This document shows positions 1 through 5,139 of a stretch of 6,093 bases of DNA, one piece after another (position 1 is the stretch's first letter; each line of letters starts with the position of its first letter). Source of the stretch: Lachnospiraceae bacterium (GTDB taxonomy: Bacteria; Bacillota; Clostridia; Lachnospirales; Lachnospiraceae); contig DOWG01000211.1 of NCBI GenBank assembly GCA_003519685.1, positions 1-6,093 on the forward strand. Direction: 5' to 3'. A program made the position numbers and the translations under genes. Under the pieces are notes generated by a model that saw only the letters and a program-made list of their open reading frames with translations, was not told where the DNA came from and searched no databases.

Positions 1-82
1 CGCGAGGGGAGCGACTACAAAAATTGCGAAATTTTGAATTAGTATCATGGATTTCAATCCACGCTCCCGCGAGGGGAGCGAC
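1..82 (-). CRISPR. Leader-proximal end of a type I-C CRISPR array
   Basis: One complete 32-bp repeat lies at 51-82 and the last 15 bases of a second, identical over that length, lie at 1-15; the 35-bp stretch between them (16-50) is a spacer. The array is cut by the left edge, so its size is unknown. Read on the minus strand, the direction of transcription away from cas2, the repeat begins GTCGCTCCCCTCGC and ends TGGATTGAAAT, the standard I-C repeat form. It folds into a 7-bp stem (CGCTCCC with GGGAGCG) around a CTCGC loop, followed by an 11-nt single-stranded tail. In studied I-C systems Cas5c cuts at the 3' base of this stem, between repeat positions 21 and 22 (plus positions 62 and 61 here), leaving an 11-nt 5' handle on the crRNA. 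The spacer at 16-50 is the newest, because new units are added next to the leader. Its target cannot be read from the sequence. Confidence 0.97.
51..82 (-). repeat. First (leader-proximal) CRISPR repeat, complete
   Basis: A 32-bp repeat with a perfect 7-bp stem and an ATTGAAAT 3' end on the minus strand. It directly abuts the leader at position 83, so the 82/83 junction is the expected site of new spacer insertion by Cas1-Cas2. Confidence 0.95.
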
Positions 83-89
83 AGCAATT

Positions 90-106
90 ATGCTTGATAA
101 CAGCAT
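90..106. repeat. Short inverted repeat next to the first CRISPR repeat
   Basis: ATGCT at 90-94 and AGCAT at 102-106 form a perfect 5-bp inverted repeat with a 7-nt centre, ending 8 bp from the leader-repeat junction. The leader end adjoining the repeat is where integration signals are found in other CRISPR types. At 5 bp in AT-rich DNA it may be chance. Confidence 0.35.
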
Positions 107-150
107 TCTATATTTTGATATCTTTATGCATATTGCTTAGTAACTTAACT

Positions 151-179
151 CTTTATAGCAAATATCATTTACCATAAAG
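151..179. repeat. Near-perfect 13-bp inverted repeat in the leader
   Basis: The arms 151-163 and 167-179 pair around a 3-nt centre (164-166). Eleven of 13 positions are Watson-Crick. The other two become G-U pairs in a minus-strand transcript, so an RNA from this strand would form an unbroken 13-bp hairpin. It overlaps the candidate -10, so it could be a protein-binding site, a cruciform or a transcript structure. No U-run follows it. Confidence 0.7.
152..160 (-). promoter_or_regulatory. Candidate extended -10 element of the leader promoter
   Basis: On the minus strand the bases read TGCTATAAA, an extended -10 (TGn followed by TATAAA). No good TTGACA-like -35 lies 16-18 nt upstream (nearest GCTTTA or CTTTAT), which an extended -10 can tolerate. 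Transcription would start near position 145, about 60 nt before the first repeat. The AT-rich context makes a chance match likely, so this is tentative. Confidence 0.35.
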
Positions 180-210
180 CGATTTTATTAACAATTGATA
201 CTGTTATTTG

Positions 211-253
211 GTGCGAATACTCCGGCATATTCATGTTCACTTCACATTCGCAC
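211..253. repeat. Large inverted repeat at the cas2/leader boundary
   Basis: GTGCGAAT at 211-218 and ATTCGCAC at 246-253 are perfect 8-bp inverted arms around 27 nt. In a minus-strand RNA two G-U pairs would extend the stem to 10 bp. The stem begins on the G of the cas2 TAG stop (253-255). The loop carries GTGAAGTGAACATGAA and then CCGGAG. I recall a similar block (GTGCGAA, AAGYGNACATGAA, CCNGGAG, TTCGCAC) just after cas2 in I-C loci of unrelated bacteria, but I cannot check this here. No U-run follows, so it is not a standard terminator. Confidence 0.75.
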
Positions 254-543
254 TAAAAAATCAGAGGTCCATTCATATCCATACTTTCTTTTACTCCAAT
301 ATGAATCACCTTATTTTTATAACTATTTCCAAGTATATAAAACCGCAAACTATCCTTATCTTTATCAATAATATTTTCTAGAATGCTTCTAACTTGACGT
401 AACTGAGCCGCATCAAGAATGCATTCAAATACGGAATTTTGGACTCGTTGCCCATAATTGACACATTGCTTAGCAACTTTCCTCAGCCGTGTTTTTCCTG
501 CATTTGTCTCAGTGTTAACATCATAAGTTATTAAAACAAGCAA
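253..543 (-). CDS. cas2: CRISPR-associated endoribonuclease/integrase subunit Cas2 (type I-C)
   Basis: Cas2 is the central dimer of the Cas1-Cas2 integrase that captures prespacers and inserts them at the leader-repeat junction. The 96-residue length is normal for the family. The N-terminal strand LVLITYDV carries Asp8, the family's metal-binding residue. NYGQRVQNSVFEC (29-41) and DSLRFYILGN (64-73) are the typical I-C Cas2 core segments. The start codon is TTG (543-541), not ATG. It is supported by AGGTG (551-555) 7 nt upstream and by the protein beginning exactly where I-C Cas2 proteins begin. That ribosome binding site overlaps the cas1 stop codon (TAG, 554-556), and only 10 nt separate the two genes, so translation is probably coupled. 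The stop is TAG at 253-255, where the leader hairpin begins. Confidence 0.97.
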   Translation of the reverse strand: MLVLITYDVNTETNAGKTRLRKVAKQCVNYGQRVQNSVFECILDAAQLRQVRSILENIIDKDKDSLRFYILGNSYKNKVIHIGVKESMDMNGPLIF

Positions 544-556
544 ATAAAATCACCTA
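544..556 (-). promoter_or_regulatory. cas2 ribosome binding site, overlapping the cas1 stop
   Basis: On the minus strand TAGGTG spans 551-556: its TAG is the cas1 stop codon and AGGTG the Shine-Dalgarno. It is followed by 7 nt and the TTG start. The overlap decides the non-ATG start and suggests cas1-cas2 translational coupling. Confidence 0.6.
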
Positions 557-1585
557 CTTCCATAAAAATGGCGGATATTGATCCAGATCTCCGCGAATAT
601 ATCTTGCCAATAACAGCGATTGAACATAAGGAACCATGCCCCATTCTATTTTCTCATTAAGAAATGGATGTTTTATTTGATCCTGCTTTCTTGACTGCCA
701 TGCAGATATAACCTCATTTCTTGTATCATCATCCATGATAACCGCACCATTTTCTTTGGTATAAAATCCATTTGCACTCACAATACGTTTATTTATTACT
801 GTCAATACAAACCGGTCAGCCATTACCGCTCTTAGCTCTTCCATAATATCAAGTGCTAATGATGCTCTTCCTGGTCTATCTGTATGCATAAAGCCTACAT
901 ATGCATCTAATCCAACTGTCTCTAATGCAGATTTACACATACTCATAAGTAATGTATAAGAAAAGGATAACAACGCATTCACATTATCCATAGGCGGTCT
1001 TCTGTTTCGATTATCAAATATAAAGTTCTCTTTTTGCTGAAGAATCATTTCATCAAATACCGAAAAATAGATCGAAGCAGCTTCCCCTTCAATACCCCTA
1101 AGCTGATTCATGTCATCGGTATCACGCGCTTTTTGTATAGAATCGCTTAAAAGCATACTTTTTACTTTTAACTTATCTGCATCTAAACGCAGTGGATAAT
1201 CTCGAATAGCTCTCTCCAGAACCCATTTACTGTTATATAACTTCCCGACAATCATGTTTTTTGCTATGTTGAGTGACTGGGTACTGTTATCTGATAATCG
1301 ATACTGCTCTCTTCTAAGAGTTACGTTACCCTTTAATTCACCACATACCGTAGCCAGAAACTTTCCGCTATAGGATAAAAATGTAATAGCAATACTTTTA
1401 TCTATGCAATGTCCCATCAGTTTGGGGCTGACACCAGTATATCCAAATGTTACAATACTATCGATATTATGAAGCGGAACCCGTCCAACTTCATCATCAT
1501 ATAATTTTACTACTACATTTTCGCCGTCTATTGCAAGATAATAGTCTGGATTCGAAATATACAATGTATTTAATAATCGCTTCAT
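554..1585 (-). CDS. cas1: CRISPR-associated endonuclease Cas1 (type I-C)
   Basis: Cas1 is the catalytic subunit of the spacer integrase and works with Cas2, and in I-C systems with Cas4. I place the start at ATG 1585 (protein MKRLLNTLYIS), giving 343 residues, the usual length. An in-frame ATG at 1597 would add MRLQ, but it has only a poor ribosome binding site. Its own bases form the GAGGT that sits correctly before ATG 1585, and I-C Cas1 proteins normally begin near the RLLNTLYI segment. Counting from ATG 1585, the conserved residues are Glu166 in LRGIEGEAA, His234 in VGFMHTDRPGRASLALD and Asp246 at the end of that motif, the family's metal-binding set. NRRPPMDNVNALLSFSYTLL (194-213) is the typical central segment. 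The end (PYPPFLWK-like) runs to a TAG that overlaps the cas2 ribosome binding site. A 125-nt gap separates it from cas4. No lesion is visible. Confidence 0.97.
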   Translation of the reverse strand: MKRLLNTLYISNPDYYLAIDGENVVVKLYDDEVGRVPLHNIDSIVTFGYTGVSPKLMGHCIDKSIAITFLSYSGKFLATVCGELKGNVTLRREQYRLSDNSTQSLNIAKNMIVGKLYNSKWVLERAIRDYPLRLDADKLKVKSMLLSDSIQKARDTDDMNQLRGIEGEAASIYFSVFDEMILQQKENFIFDNRNRRPPMDNVNALLSFSYTLLMSMCKSALETVGLDAYVGFMHTDRPGRASLALDIMEELRAVMADRFVLTVINKRIVSANGFYTKENGAVIMDDDTRNEVISAWQSRKQDQIKHPFLNEKIEWGMVPYVQSLLLARYIRGDLDQYPPFLWK

Positions 1586-1597
1586 TTGTAACCTCAT
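1586..1597 (-). promoter_or_regulatory. cas1 ribosome binding site overlapping an upstream in-frame ATG
   Basis: The minus strand reads ATGAGGTTACAAATG: an upstream ATG (1597), then GAGGT, then the preferred ATG (1585) about 6 nt later. A ribosome starting at 1597 would occlude the better site, so the arrangement could tune Cas1 output. Confidence 0.55.
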
Positions 1598-1635
1598 TTC
1601 TGCACATCTATTTATGTATCTTTATCCTCCATTCC

Positions 1636-1655
1636 TGCACATGTATTTCTGTGCA
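1636..1655. repeat. Inverted repeat in the cas4-cas1 gap
   Basis: TGCACA (1636-1641) and TGTGCA (1650-1655) form a perfect 6-bp inverted repeat with an 8-nt loop. One arm is also part of the imperfect direct repeat with 1600-1617. Confidence 0.45.
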
Positions 1656-1661
1656 TCCGAA

Positions 1662-1689
1662 TTTGTGCCGAGGATTTCGCAGACACAAA
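1662..1689. repeat. Inverted repeat in the cas4-cas1 gap
   Basis: TTTGTG (1662-1667) pairs with CACAAA (1684-1689). In a minus-strand RNA one G-U and one more G-C pair extend the stem to 8 bp with a 12-nt loop. Stability would be modest. Confidence 0.45.
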
Positions 1690-1695
1690 ATTTAT

Positions 1696-1720
1696 GGTTG
1701 AAAGTGTATTTCATTCAACC
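1696..1720. repeat. 7-bp inverted repeat over the cas4 stop codon
   Basis: GGTTGAA (1696-1702) and TTCAACC (1714-1720) are perfect inverted arms with an 11-nt loop that contains the cas4 TGA (1711-1713). In the mRNA the stop would lie in the loop. No U-run follows, so it is not a standard terminator. Confidence 0.65.
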
Positions 1721-2391
1721 TTATCCTCCAAAAGAGCATCATTAATATATGTGGATACAGACTTGTTAGAGCACAATACCGGTATACATATATCCTTTAG
1801 TGAACAGGCATTGCACCGTTTGGTTCTTTTAACTTTAGGAGTATATCTTCGATCATACATTTGGTGCATCTCAAGAAACATATCCTTAACTTTTTTTCGT
1901 AACTCTTCACTAATAAGCACTTCTAATCTTCTTCGCGTTTCGTTATAATACAAATACCCTTTGGAAATTGAGCAGCAAAGCATCTCTTCAAGACACATCA
2001 CCTGAGCAGCTAGTTGAAGTACATCTGCATCGTTCTCTTTTTCCTTTCCTCTCTTATATTCAATTGGCACCACCTCGAATAGACCTTCTTTACCATGAAG
2101 GGTGACACCAGATGTACCTCTGTGAAATTCCACTACATCACATTCACCATTTGTTCCAAGAGATGCCGAATAAACCGGCATCCCTCTTGAAATGATAATA
2201 TTACCCCTTGTCTCAGAGAAGAACTTATCATGTGCTTTCTGATGTATTAATTGCCCTTCAATTGTCCTGACATTTTCCTCCCATTGCTTTTCTATATGTA
2301 TTAAAGCCCACTGTCTGCGGCAAAATACATAATGCTGGATACCTGATAACATAAGATAATCTTCTTCTTTATATTCCATCGGACACATCAC
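1711..2391 (-). CDS. cas4: CRISPR-associated exonuclease Cas4 (type I-C, RecB family, Fe-S)
   Basis: Cas4 trims prespacers and helps select PAM-bearing DNA and orientate it, acting in complex with Cas1 in I-C systems. The protein shows the Cas4 plan: YKEEDYLMLSGIQHYVFCRRQWAL at the N-terminus with Cys24, then GQLIH with His50, Asp85 in GECDVVEF, Glu111-x-Lys113 in PIEYKRGK, and the LQLAAQ helix (Gln126, Gln130). The C-terminal Cys193, Cys196 and Cys202 complete, with Cys24, the four ligands of the usual iron-sulfur cluster. The nuclease set (His, Asp, Glu, Lys) is intact. The 226 residues counted from GTG 2391 are of normal length. GTG 2391 has GGAAGG 8 nt upstream; ATG 2388 and ATG 2379 are in-frame alternatives, giving 225 and 222 residues. 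All three overlap the end of cas7c in another frame, which suggests coupled translation. The stop is TGA at 1711-1713, inside a small inverted repeat. Confidence 0.96.
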   Translation of the reverse strand: MMCPMEYKEEDYLMLSGIQHYVFCRRQWALIHIEKQWEENVRTIEGQLIHQKAHDKFFSETRGNIIISRGMPVYSASLGTNGECDVVEFHRGTSGVTLHGKEGLFEVVPIEYKRGKEKENDADVLQLAAQVMCLEEMLCCSISKGYLYYNETRRRLEVLISEELRKKVKDMFLEMHQMYDRRYTPKVKRTKRCNACSLKDICIPVLCSNKSVSTYINDALLEDKVE

Positions 2392-3247
2392 AATCCAGAC
2401 CTTCCAGTTTATTCACGGTAATTTTATAGTCCTCTAATGTATCCGTCACAGACATCGGATCCGCAATAAATTCAACATTAACAGAATTATGAACCTTTGC
2501 CGATGAATACTGGCCAATTTTATTATTATGAACAAACCAATATAGCTTTTCTACGCACATGGTACCTTCCGGACGCGCAGACGAGCTATCATTCACAAAT
2601 AAAGTACGAATTGCTTCTTTTATTTTAGTGGCATCTTCTTCCGTAAATTCTGTCTTTTCCGCAAGCTGAACATTAATACTCCCCTTCAGAAGATATACCC
2701 CAAAATCAACTCTGTGCTTCATTCCCATGGTATCCGAACTTTTCTTTCCTTCTTTTGTTTCGCTATTCACACTCTTCGTTATCTGTGTACTCGTAATGTC
2801 TATTGTCTCGACGCTAAAGGCAGGCTGAATCGATACCGGCCCTCTTACACCTACCGAAACCCCGCCTCCTTTATCTTTATCCTTGTCACTTTTGAAAGCA
2901 AATACTTGTCCAAAACTTCGCACATCGACCCATGATGCACATGCTATTTTAGCAAACTCATCTCTGTTTTTTGCTTTTTCAGCTGCTTTTAATTCCGGAT
3001 TAGAATCTGCACGTTCTCTCAAACTGTTGAATCCATCCACTTTTTTATCATCCGATTGTACAAAGATATTCTCACCCATATCCAATAACCGGTTTCGGAT
3101 TTTTCTCTTAATACAAACGTCAGAGATTTCCCCATATCCCTTATATGTTTTTCTTGGCATATTTCCGTTCAGCGGATCTCCATTTGGATTCGCATTCTTG
3201 CATGTTATAATTGCTACAAAATCAATTTTGTTTTCAAGCATTGCCAT
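2369..3247 (-). CDS. cas7c: Type I-C Cascade backbone protein Cas7c (Csd2)
   Basis: Cas7c is the repeated backbone subunit of the I-C Cascade; several copies line the crRNA and hold the target strand. The 292 residues match the family's usual length. Recognisable blocks are NPNGDPLNGNMPR (20-32), ISDVCIKRKIRNRLL (41-55), SWVDVRSFGQVFAF (105-118), GVRGPVSIQPAFS (133-145), ITSTQITKSVN (151-161) and KHRVDFGVYLLKGSIN (177-192). The Lys/Gly-rich stretch around 118-130 lies where the RNA-binding thumb would be expected; that placement is inference. The start ATG 3247 follows the cas8c stop by 2 nt and has AGGAGG 7 nt upstream (3255-3260). A second ATG is two codons later. The stop is TAA at 2369-2371, within cas4. 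The strong ribosome binding site fits the need for many copies per complex. Confidence 0.97.
   Translation of the reverse strand: MAMLENKIDFVAIITCKNANPNGDPLNGNMPRKTYKGYGEISDVCIKRKIRNRLLDMGENIFVQSDDKKVDGFNSLRERADSNPELKAAEKAKNRDEFAKIACASWVDVRSFGQVFAFKSDKDKDKGGGVSVGVRGPVSIQPAFSVETIDITSTQITKSVNSETKEGKKSSDTMGMKHRVDFGVYLLKGSINVQLAEKTEFTEEDATKIKEAIRTLFVNDSSSARPEGTMCVEKLYWFVHNNKIGQYSSAKVHNSVNVEFIADPMSVTDTLEDYKITVNKLEGLDCDVSDGI
2399..2405 (-). promoter_or_regulatory. cas4 ribosome binding site inside cas7c
   Basis: GGAAGG on the minus strand lies within the last codons of cas7c, about 8 nt before GTG 2391 and 11 nt before ATG 2388. The spacing slightly favours GTG, but the two adjacent starts cannot be separated firmly by eye. 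Confidence 0.45.
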
Positions 3248-3249
3248 AA

Positions 3250-3636
3250 TTAATCCTCCTTATTTTCATCTTTGTTTTTTTCTTTATCTTCCTTTTTCGT
3301 GTAAATAAAATTTTGTTGTGAATAAAATCCAAGAGCCATTCTGCCATCCAGATTCTTTGCCTTTAGGAAATCATTTTCCGGTATCTTTGCAGAAATCTCT
3401 CCCAATTGCTTCAGGTAATACACTGCGTTTCCGCCAAGTTTAGCAATATACGGCGGCAGTGATCTGTTAATGACATCCCAAGTCTGACATGGATGCTCAA
3501 CAAATTTGGTAAAATACCTCATTGCGGTAGTTGTACGGTTTTCCCCACCAAGTGCACCTTTCTCTAATGCATCTGCCACTGCCAATAGTCTCCCACACAG
3601 ATAGGGCATACTTTCTTCCTTTTGATTAATTTCCAC
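3250..3636 (-). CDS. cas11c: Predicted small subunit Cas11c, nested in frame in cas8c
   Basis: I-C systems lack a separate small-subunit gene; published work shows that Cas11c is translated from an internal start in the 3' part of cas8c and joins Cascade. Here a perfect AGGAGG (3645-3650) lies exactly 8 nt before an in-frame GTG (3636-3634, Val502 of Cas8c). This would give 128 residues beginning MEINQKEESMPYLCGRLL. A second in-frame option is ATG 3609 (Met511; 119 residues), with AGGA 7 nt upstream. Both sizes fit a Cas11 protein. The out-of-frame ATG at 3643 is too close to the AGGAGG to be used. The product shares the cas8c stop and would be mostly helical, with no separate catalytic residues expected. 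The signal is seen in the sequence; production of the protein is inferred from other I-C systems. Confidence 0.8.
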   Translation of the reverse strand: MEINQKEESMPYLCGRLLAVADALEKGALGGENRTTTAMRYFTKFVEHPCQTWDVINRSLPPYIAKLGGNAVYYLKQLGEISAKIPENDFLKAKNLDGRMALGFYSQQNFIYTKKEDKEKNKDENKED

Positions 3637-5139
3637 GTTCCATTCCTCCTTTTCTTGTGTCTTACTATGATCATAATAATATTTTTTGATTAACGAGCAG
3701 CTGATACTTAGTACTTTCTGCCAAGTATTTCGATTACTATAATTTTGTGGATGACACATATTCCCATACGCCGCATTCACAATATCATAGGGCAACGGTG
3801 TTCTATCAATAATACAGTGTAAAATTCGTTCCACAACATTTGCCCGAAGCTTATCGTCCATTTCAAGATAATTTGTCCGCTCTGTCCCAAATGCAACAAG
3901 TGCAATATCGTTTGGAGACGGGGCCCCATAGAATTCCTGTACGCTTTTATCCTCTTTAAATTTATATCTGTGCCTCCATGCACATGTCACATGCCAATGC
4001 TCTATATTATCGATCAGCTCATTCCCCAACATCTCCCGATAAAATGTAATAGCCATTCTGCCGGTAGTAGCAGCATCAATCCCCAGGATGATGATTTGAT
4101 CGTAATATTGTAATTTCCCTTTGTATCCTGACATTGCTCTATGAAATTGATCTGCAAATTCTTTGGCTGTATATGGCAGCTTTTGATTTATTCCTAATAA
4201 CGCTTCATAGCTATCTTTATTGATATCCGGCACCTCATACCCTCTCGGGTTCCAGACAACATAGACTCTTCCTCCATAATTACGTCCCTGATGCCCAATC
4301 AGCCACTTAAGAGCATTATGTGCCCCCTGAGATACTTCATAGCTAACTCCTACTGCTTCTTCTGCATCTGTAAATCTGCCTCTATAAGTAAAACCGGACG
4401 TATCATTAGCAGAAATCAATTTTGCTTTGTCTCCGGTGTTTCTTATCTTATTGGGATGATTCAAGGAACAGCTCATCCTTTTTCCCAAAACATAACATAG
4501 CTCATTACCATCCCGGTTGCTTAAATAGTAATTGATATAATCCGTCTGTAATTTTTTATCTTGCCATAAGGCTGTAATGTTATCGATTCCAGTTACCCGG
4601 AAACGTACGAAGGCATCACTTTGAACCCCTTGTACCACTCTGAATATCTCAGGTGCTTTCGCTTTGTTCGGATGATTTTTAATAAGCTTATTGTTTTCAT
4701 CGCAGTACAGCACTTTATCTTTCACCAGATCGGATATTAAGGTTCCTTTTTTCAAATAGTTGTAAAGTGCTTTTACCTTAGGATTTGCATATTCTGATTC
4801 ACACCATTTCAATAAATCTGTCATATATTCGGTATGAAAAGATTCCCCCTTTTCTCCGCCAAATTCTGTATAATCTCCGGCAACATACTGAAGTTTATCC
4901 ATCAAAGGATGATTCACTGGATGGGAACCTGACCGTCCTGCAGATTGCTCCGTACAAGGAATTAATGTCTCTGCATCATCTTTCGCGACCACTTTTGAAG
5001 CTACAAAATCGCTATTCCCATTGATCGTCACTTCGATCTGTGCCCGCTGTGTTGTATGTGCTATAGGAAGTAAATCTTCATATAATTCGGACTGAGACAT
5101 ATTTTGATAAGTTGTATACAGCATATTTAACCAACTCAT
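3250..5139 (-). CDS. cas8c: Type I-C Cascade large subunit Cas8c (Csd1)
   Basis: Cas8c is the large subunit of the I-C Cascade. It recognises the PAM on target DNA (commonly 5'-TTC in I-C systems) and helps recruit Cas3. The protein has 629 residues, within the family range, and opens with the family's MSWLNMLYTTYQN segment. Other typical parts are the central VVWNPRGYEVPD block, the C-terminal YLCGRLLAVADALEKGALGG segment (513-532) and LGFYSQQ (603-609). The end is a 15-residue Lys/Glu/Asp/Asn tail (615-629). ATG 5139 overlaps the cas5c stop as ATGA and has AGGAGG 7 nt upstream (5147-5152). The C-terminal part, from about residue 502, corresponds to the small subunit Cas11c, which is expected to be made separately from an internal start. 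No frameshift or internal stop is seen. Confidence 0.96.
   Translation of the reverse strand: MSWLNMLYTTYQNMSQSELYEDLLPIAHTTQRAQIEVTINGNSDFVASKVVAKDDAETLIPCTEQSAGRSGSHPVNHPLMDKLQYVAGDYTEFGGEKGESFHTEYMTDLLKWCESEYANPKVKALYNYLKKGTLISDLVKDKVLYCDENNKLIKNHPNKAKAPEIFRVVQGVQSDAFVRFRVTGIDNITALWQDKKLQTDYINYYLSNRDGNELCYVLGKRMSCSLNHPNKIRNTGDKAKLISANDTSGFTYRGRFTDAEEAVGVSYEVSQGAHNALKWLIGHQGRNYGGRVYVVWNPRGYEVPDINKDSYEALLGINQKLPYTAKEFADQFHRAMSGYKGKLQYYDQIIILGIDAATTGRMAITFYREMLGNELIDNIEHWHVTCAWRHRYKFKEDKSVQEFYGAPSPNDIALVAFGTERTNYLEMDDKLRANVVERILHCIIDRTPLPYDIVNAAYGNMCHPQNYSNRNTWQKVLSISCSLIKKYYYDHSKTQEKEEWNVEINQKEESMPYLCGRLLAVADALEKGALGGENRTTTAMRYFTKFVEHPCQTWDVINRSLPPYIAKLGGNAVYYLKQLGEISAKIPENDFLKAKNLDGRMALGFYSQQNFIYTKKEDKEKNKDENKED
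3255..3260 (-). promoter_or_regulatory. Strong cas7c ribosome binding site
   Basis: A perfect AGGAGG 7 nt before the cas7c ATG. It is encoded by the final Lys-Glu-Asp codons of cas8c, so it also explains part of the charged Cas8c tail. Confidence 0.8.
3645..3650 (-). promoter_or_regulatory. Internal ribosome binding site for Cas11c
   Basis: A perfect AGGAGG inside cas8c codons 497-499 (Lys-Glu-Glu), 8 nt before in-frame GTG 3636. It is as strong as the sites before cas8c and cas7c. Confidence 0.75.

Larger units (their letters stand above)
83..252 (-). promoter_or_regulatory. CRISPR leader, AT-rich, between cas2 and the array
   Basis: This 170-nt stretch has no gene. It lies between the cas2 stop and the first repeat, where the leader that drives pre-crRNA transcription and guides spacer integration belongs. 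It holds, from the cas2 side, a large inverted repeat (211-253), a 13-bp near-perfect inverted repeat (151-179), a possible extended -10 element (152-160), and a small ATGCT/AGCAT inverted repeat (90-106) that ends 8 bp before the first repeat. Neither large hairpin is followed by a U-run on the minus strand, so I see no rho-independent terminator between cas2 and the array. Read-through from the cas operon is therefore possible. The leader role is inferred from position and composition. Confidence 0.85.
1586..1710 (-). other. Structured cas4-cas1 intergenic gap
   Basis: This is the largest gap between the complete cas genes, whose other junctions overlap or are within 10 nt. It contains three perfect short inverted repeats in series (1636-1655, 1662-1689 and 1696-1720, the last covering the cas4 stop). 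It also holds an imperfect direct repeat (CTGCACATSTATTTMTGT at 1600-1617 and 1635-1652), and a GGAGG at 1626-1630 with no start codon at a proper distance. A 14-codon frame at 1612-1656 has no ribosome binding site and is not called a gene. I see no convincing promoter. The region may attenuate or uncouple expression of cas1-cas2 from the upstream genes; that role is inference. Confidence 0.55.

Noticed and set aside
211..260. Rho-independent terminator after cas2
   Set aside because: The hairpin has a long loop and no U-run after it on the minus strand; the run of six T lies before it, inside cas2. On the plus strand the hairpin is followed by an A-rich run, not T.
1612..1656. A 14-codon minus-strand frame in the cas4-cas1 gap ending MEDKDT
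   Set aside because: It has no ribosome binding site and overlaps inverted repeats; the resemblance of its end to the Cas4 end (LEDKVE) is too short to mean much.
1447..1948. Two plus-strand frames of 84 residues across the cas1-cas4 junction
   Set aside because: They mostly run antisense to cas1 and cas4 and show no recognisable features; the gap is better explained by its small inverted repeats.
2388..2398. CAATCCA within the cas7c/cas4 overlap, matching part of the CRISPR repeat
   Set aside because: Only seven bases match and the surrounding bases do not follow the repeat; this is expected by chance.
2883..3308. 141-residue plus-strand open frame opposite cas7c
   Set aside because: It lies antisense to clearly coding cas7c and cas8c sequence, has no recognisable family feature, and its composition is that of a reverse-strand shadow.
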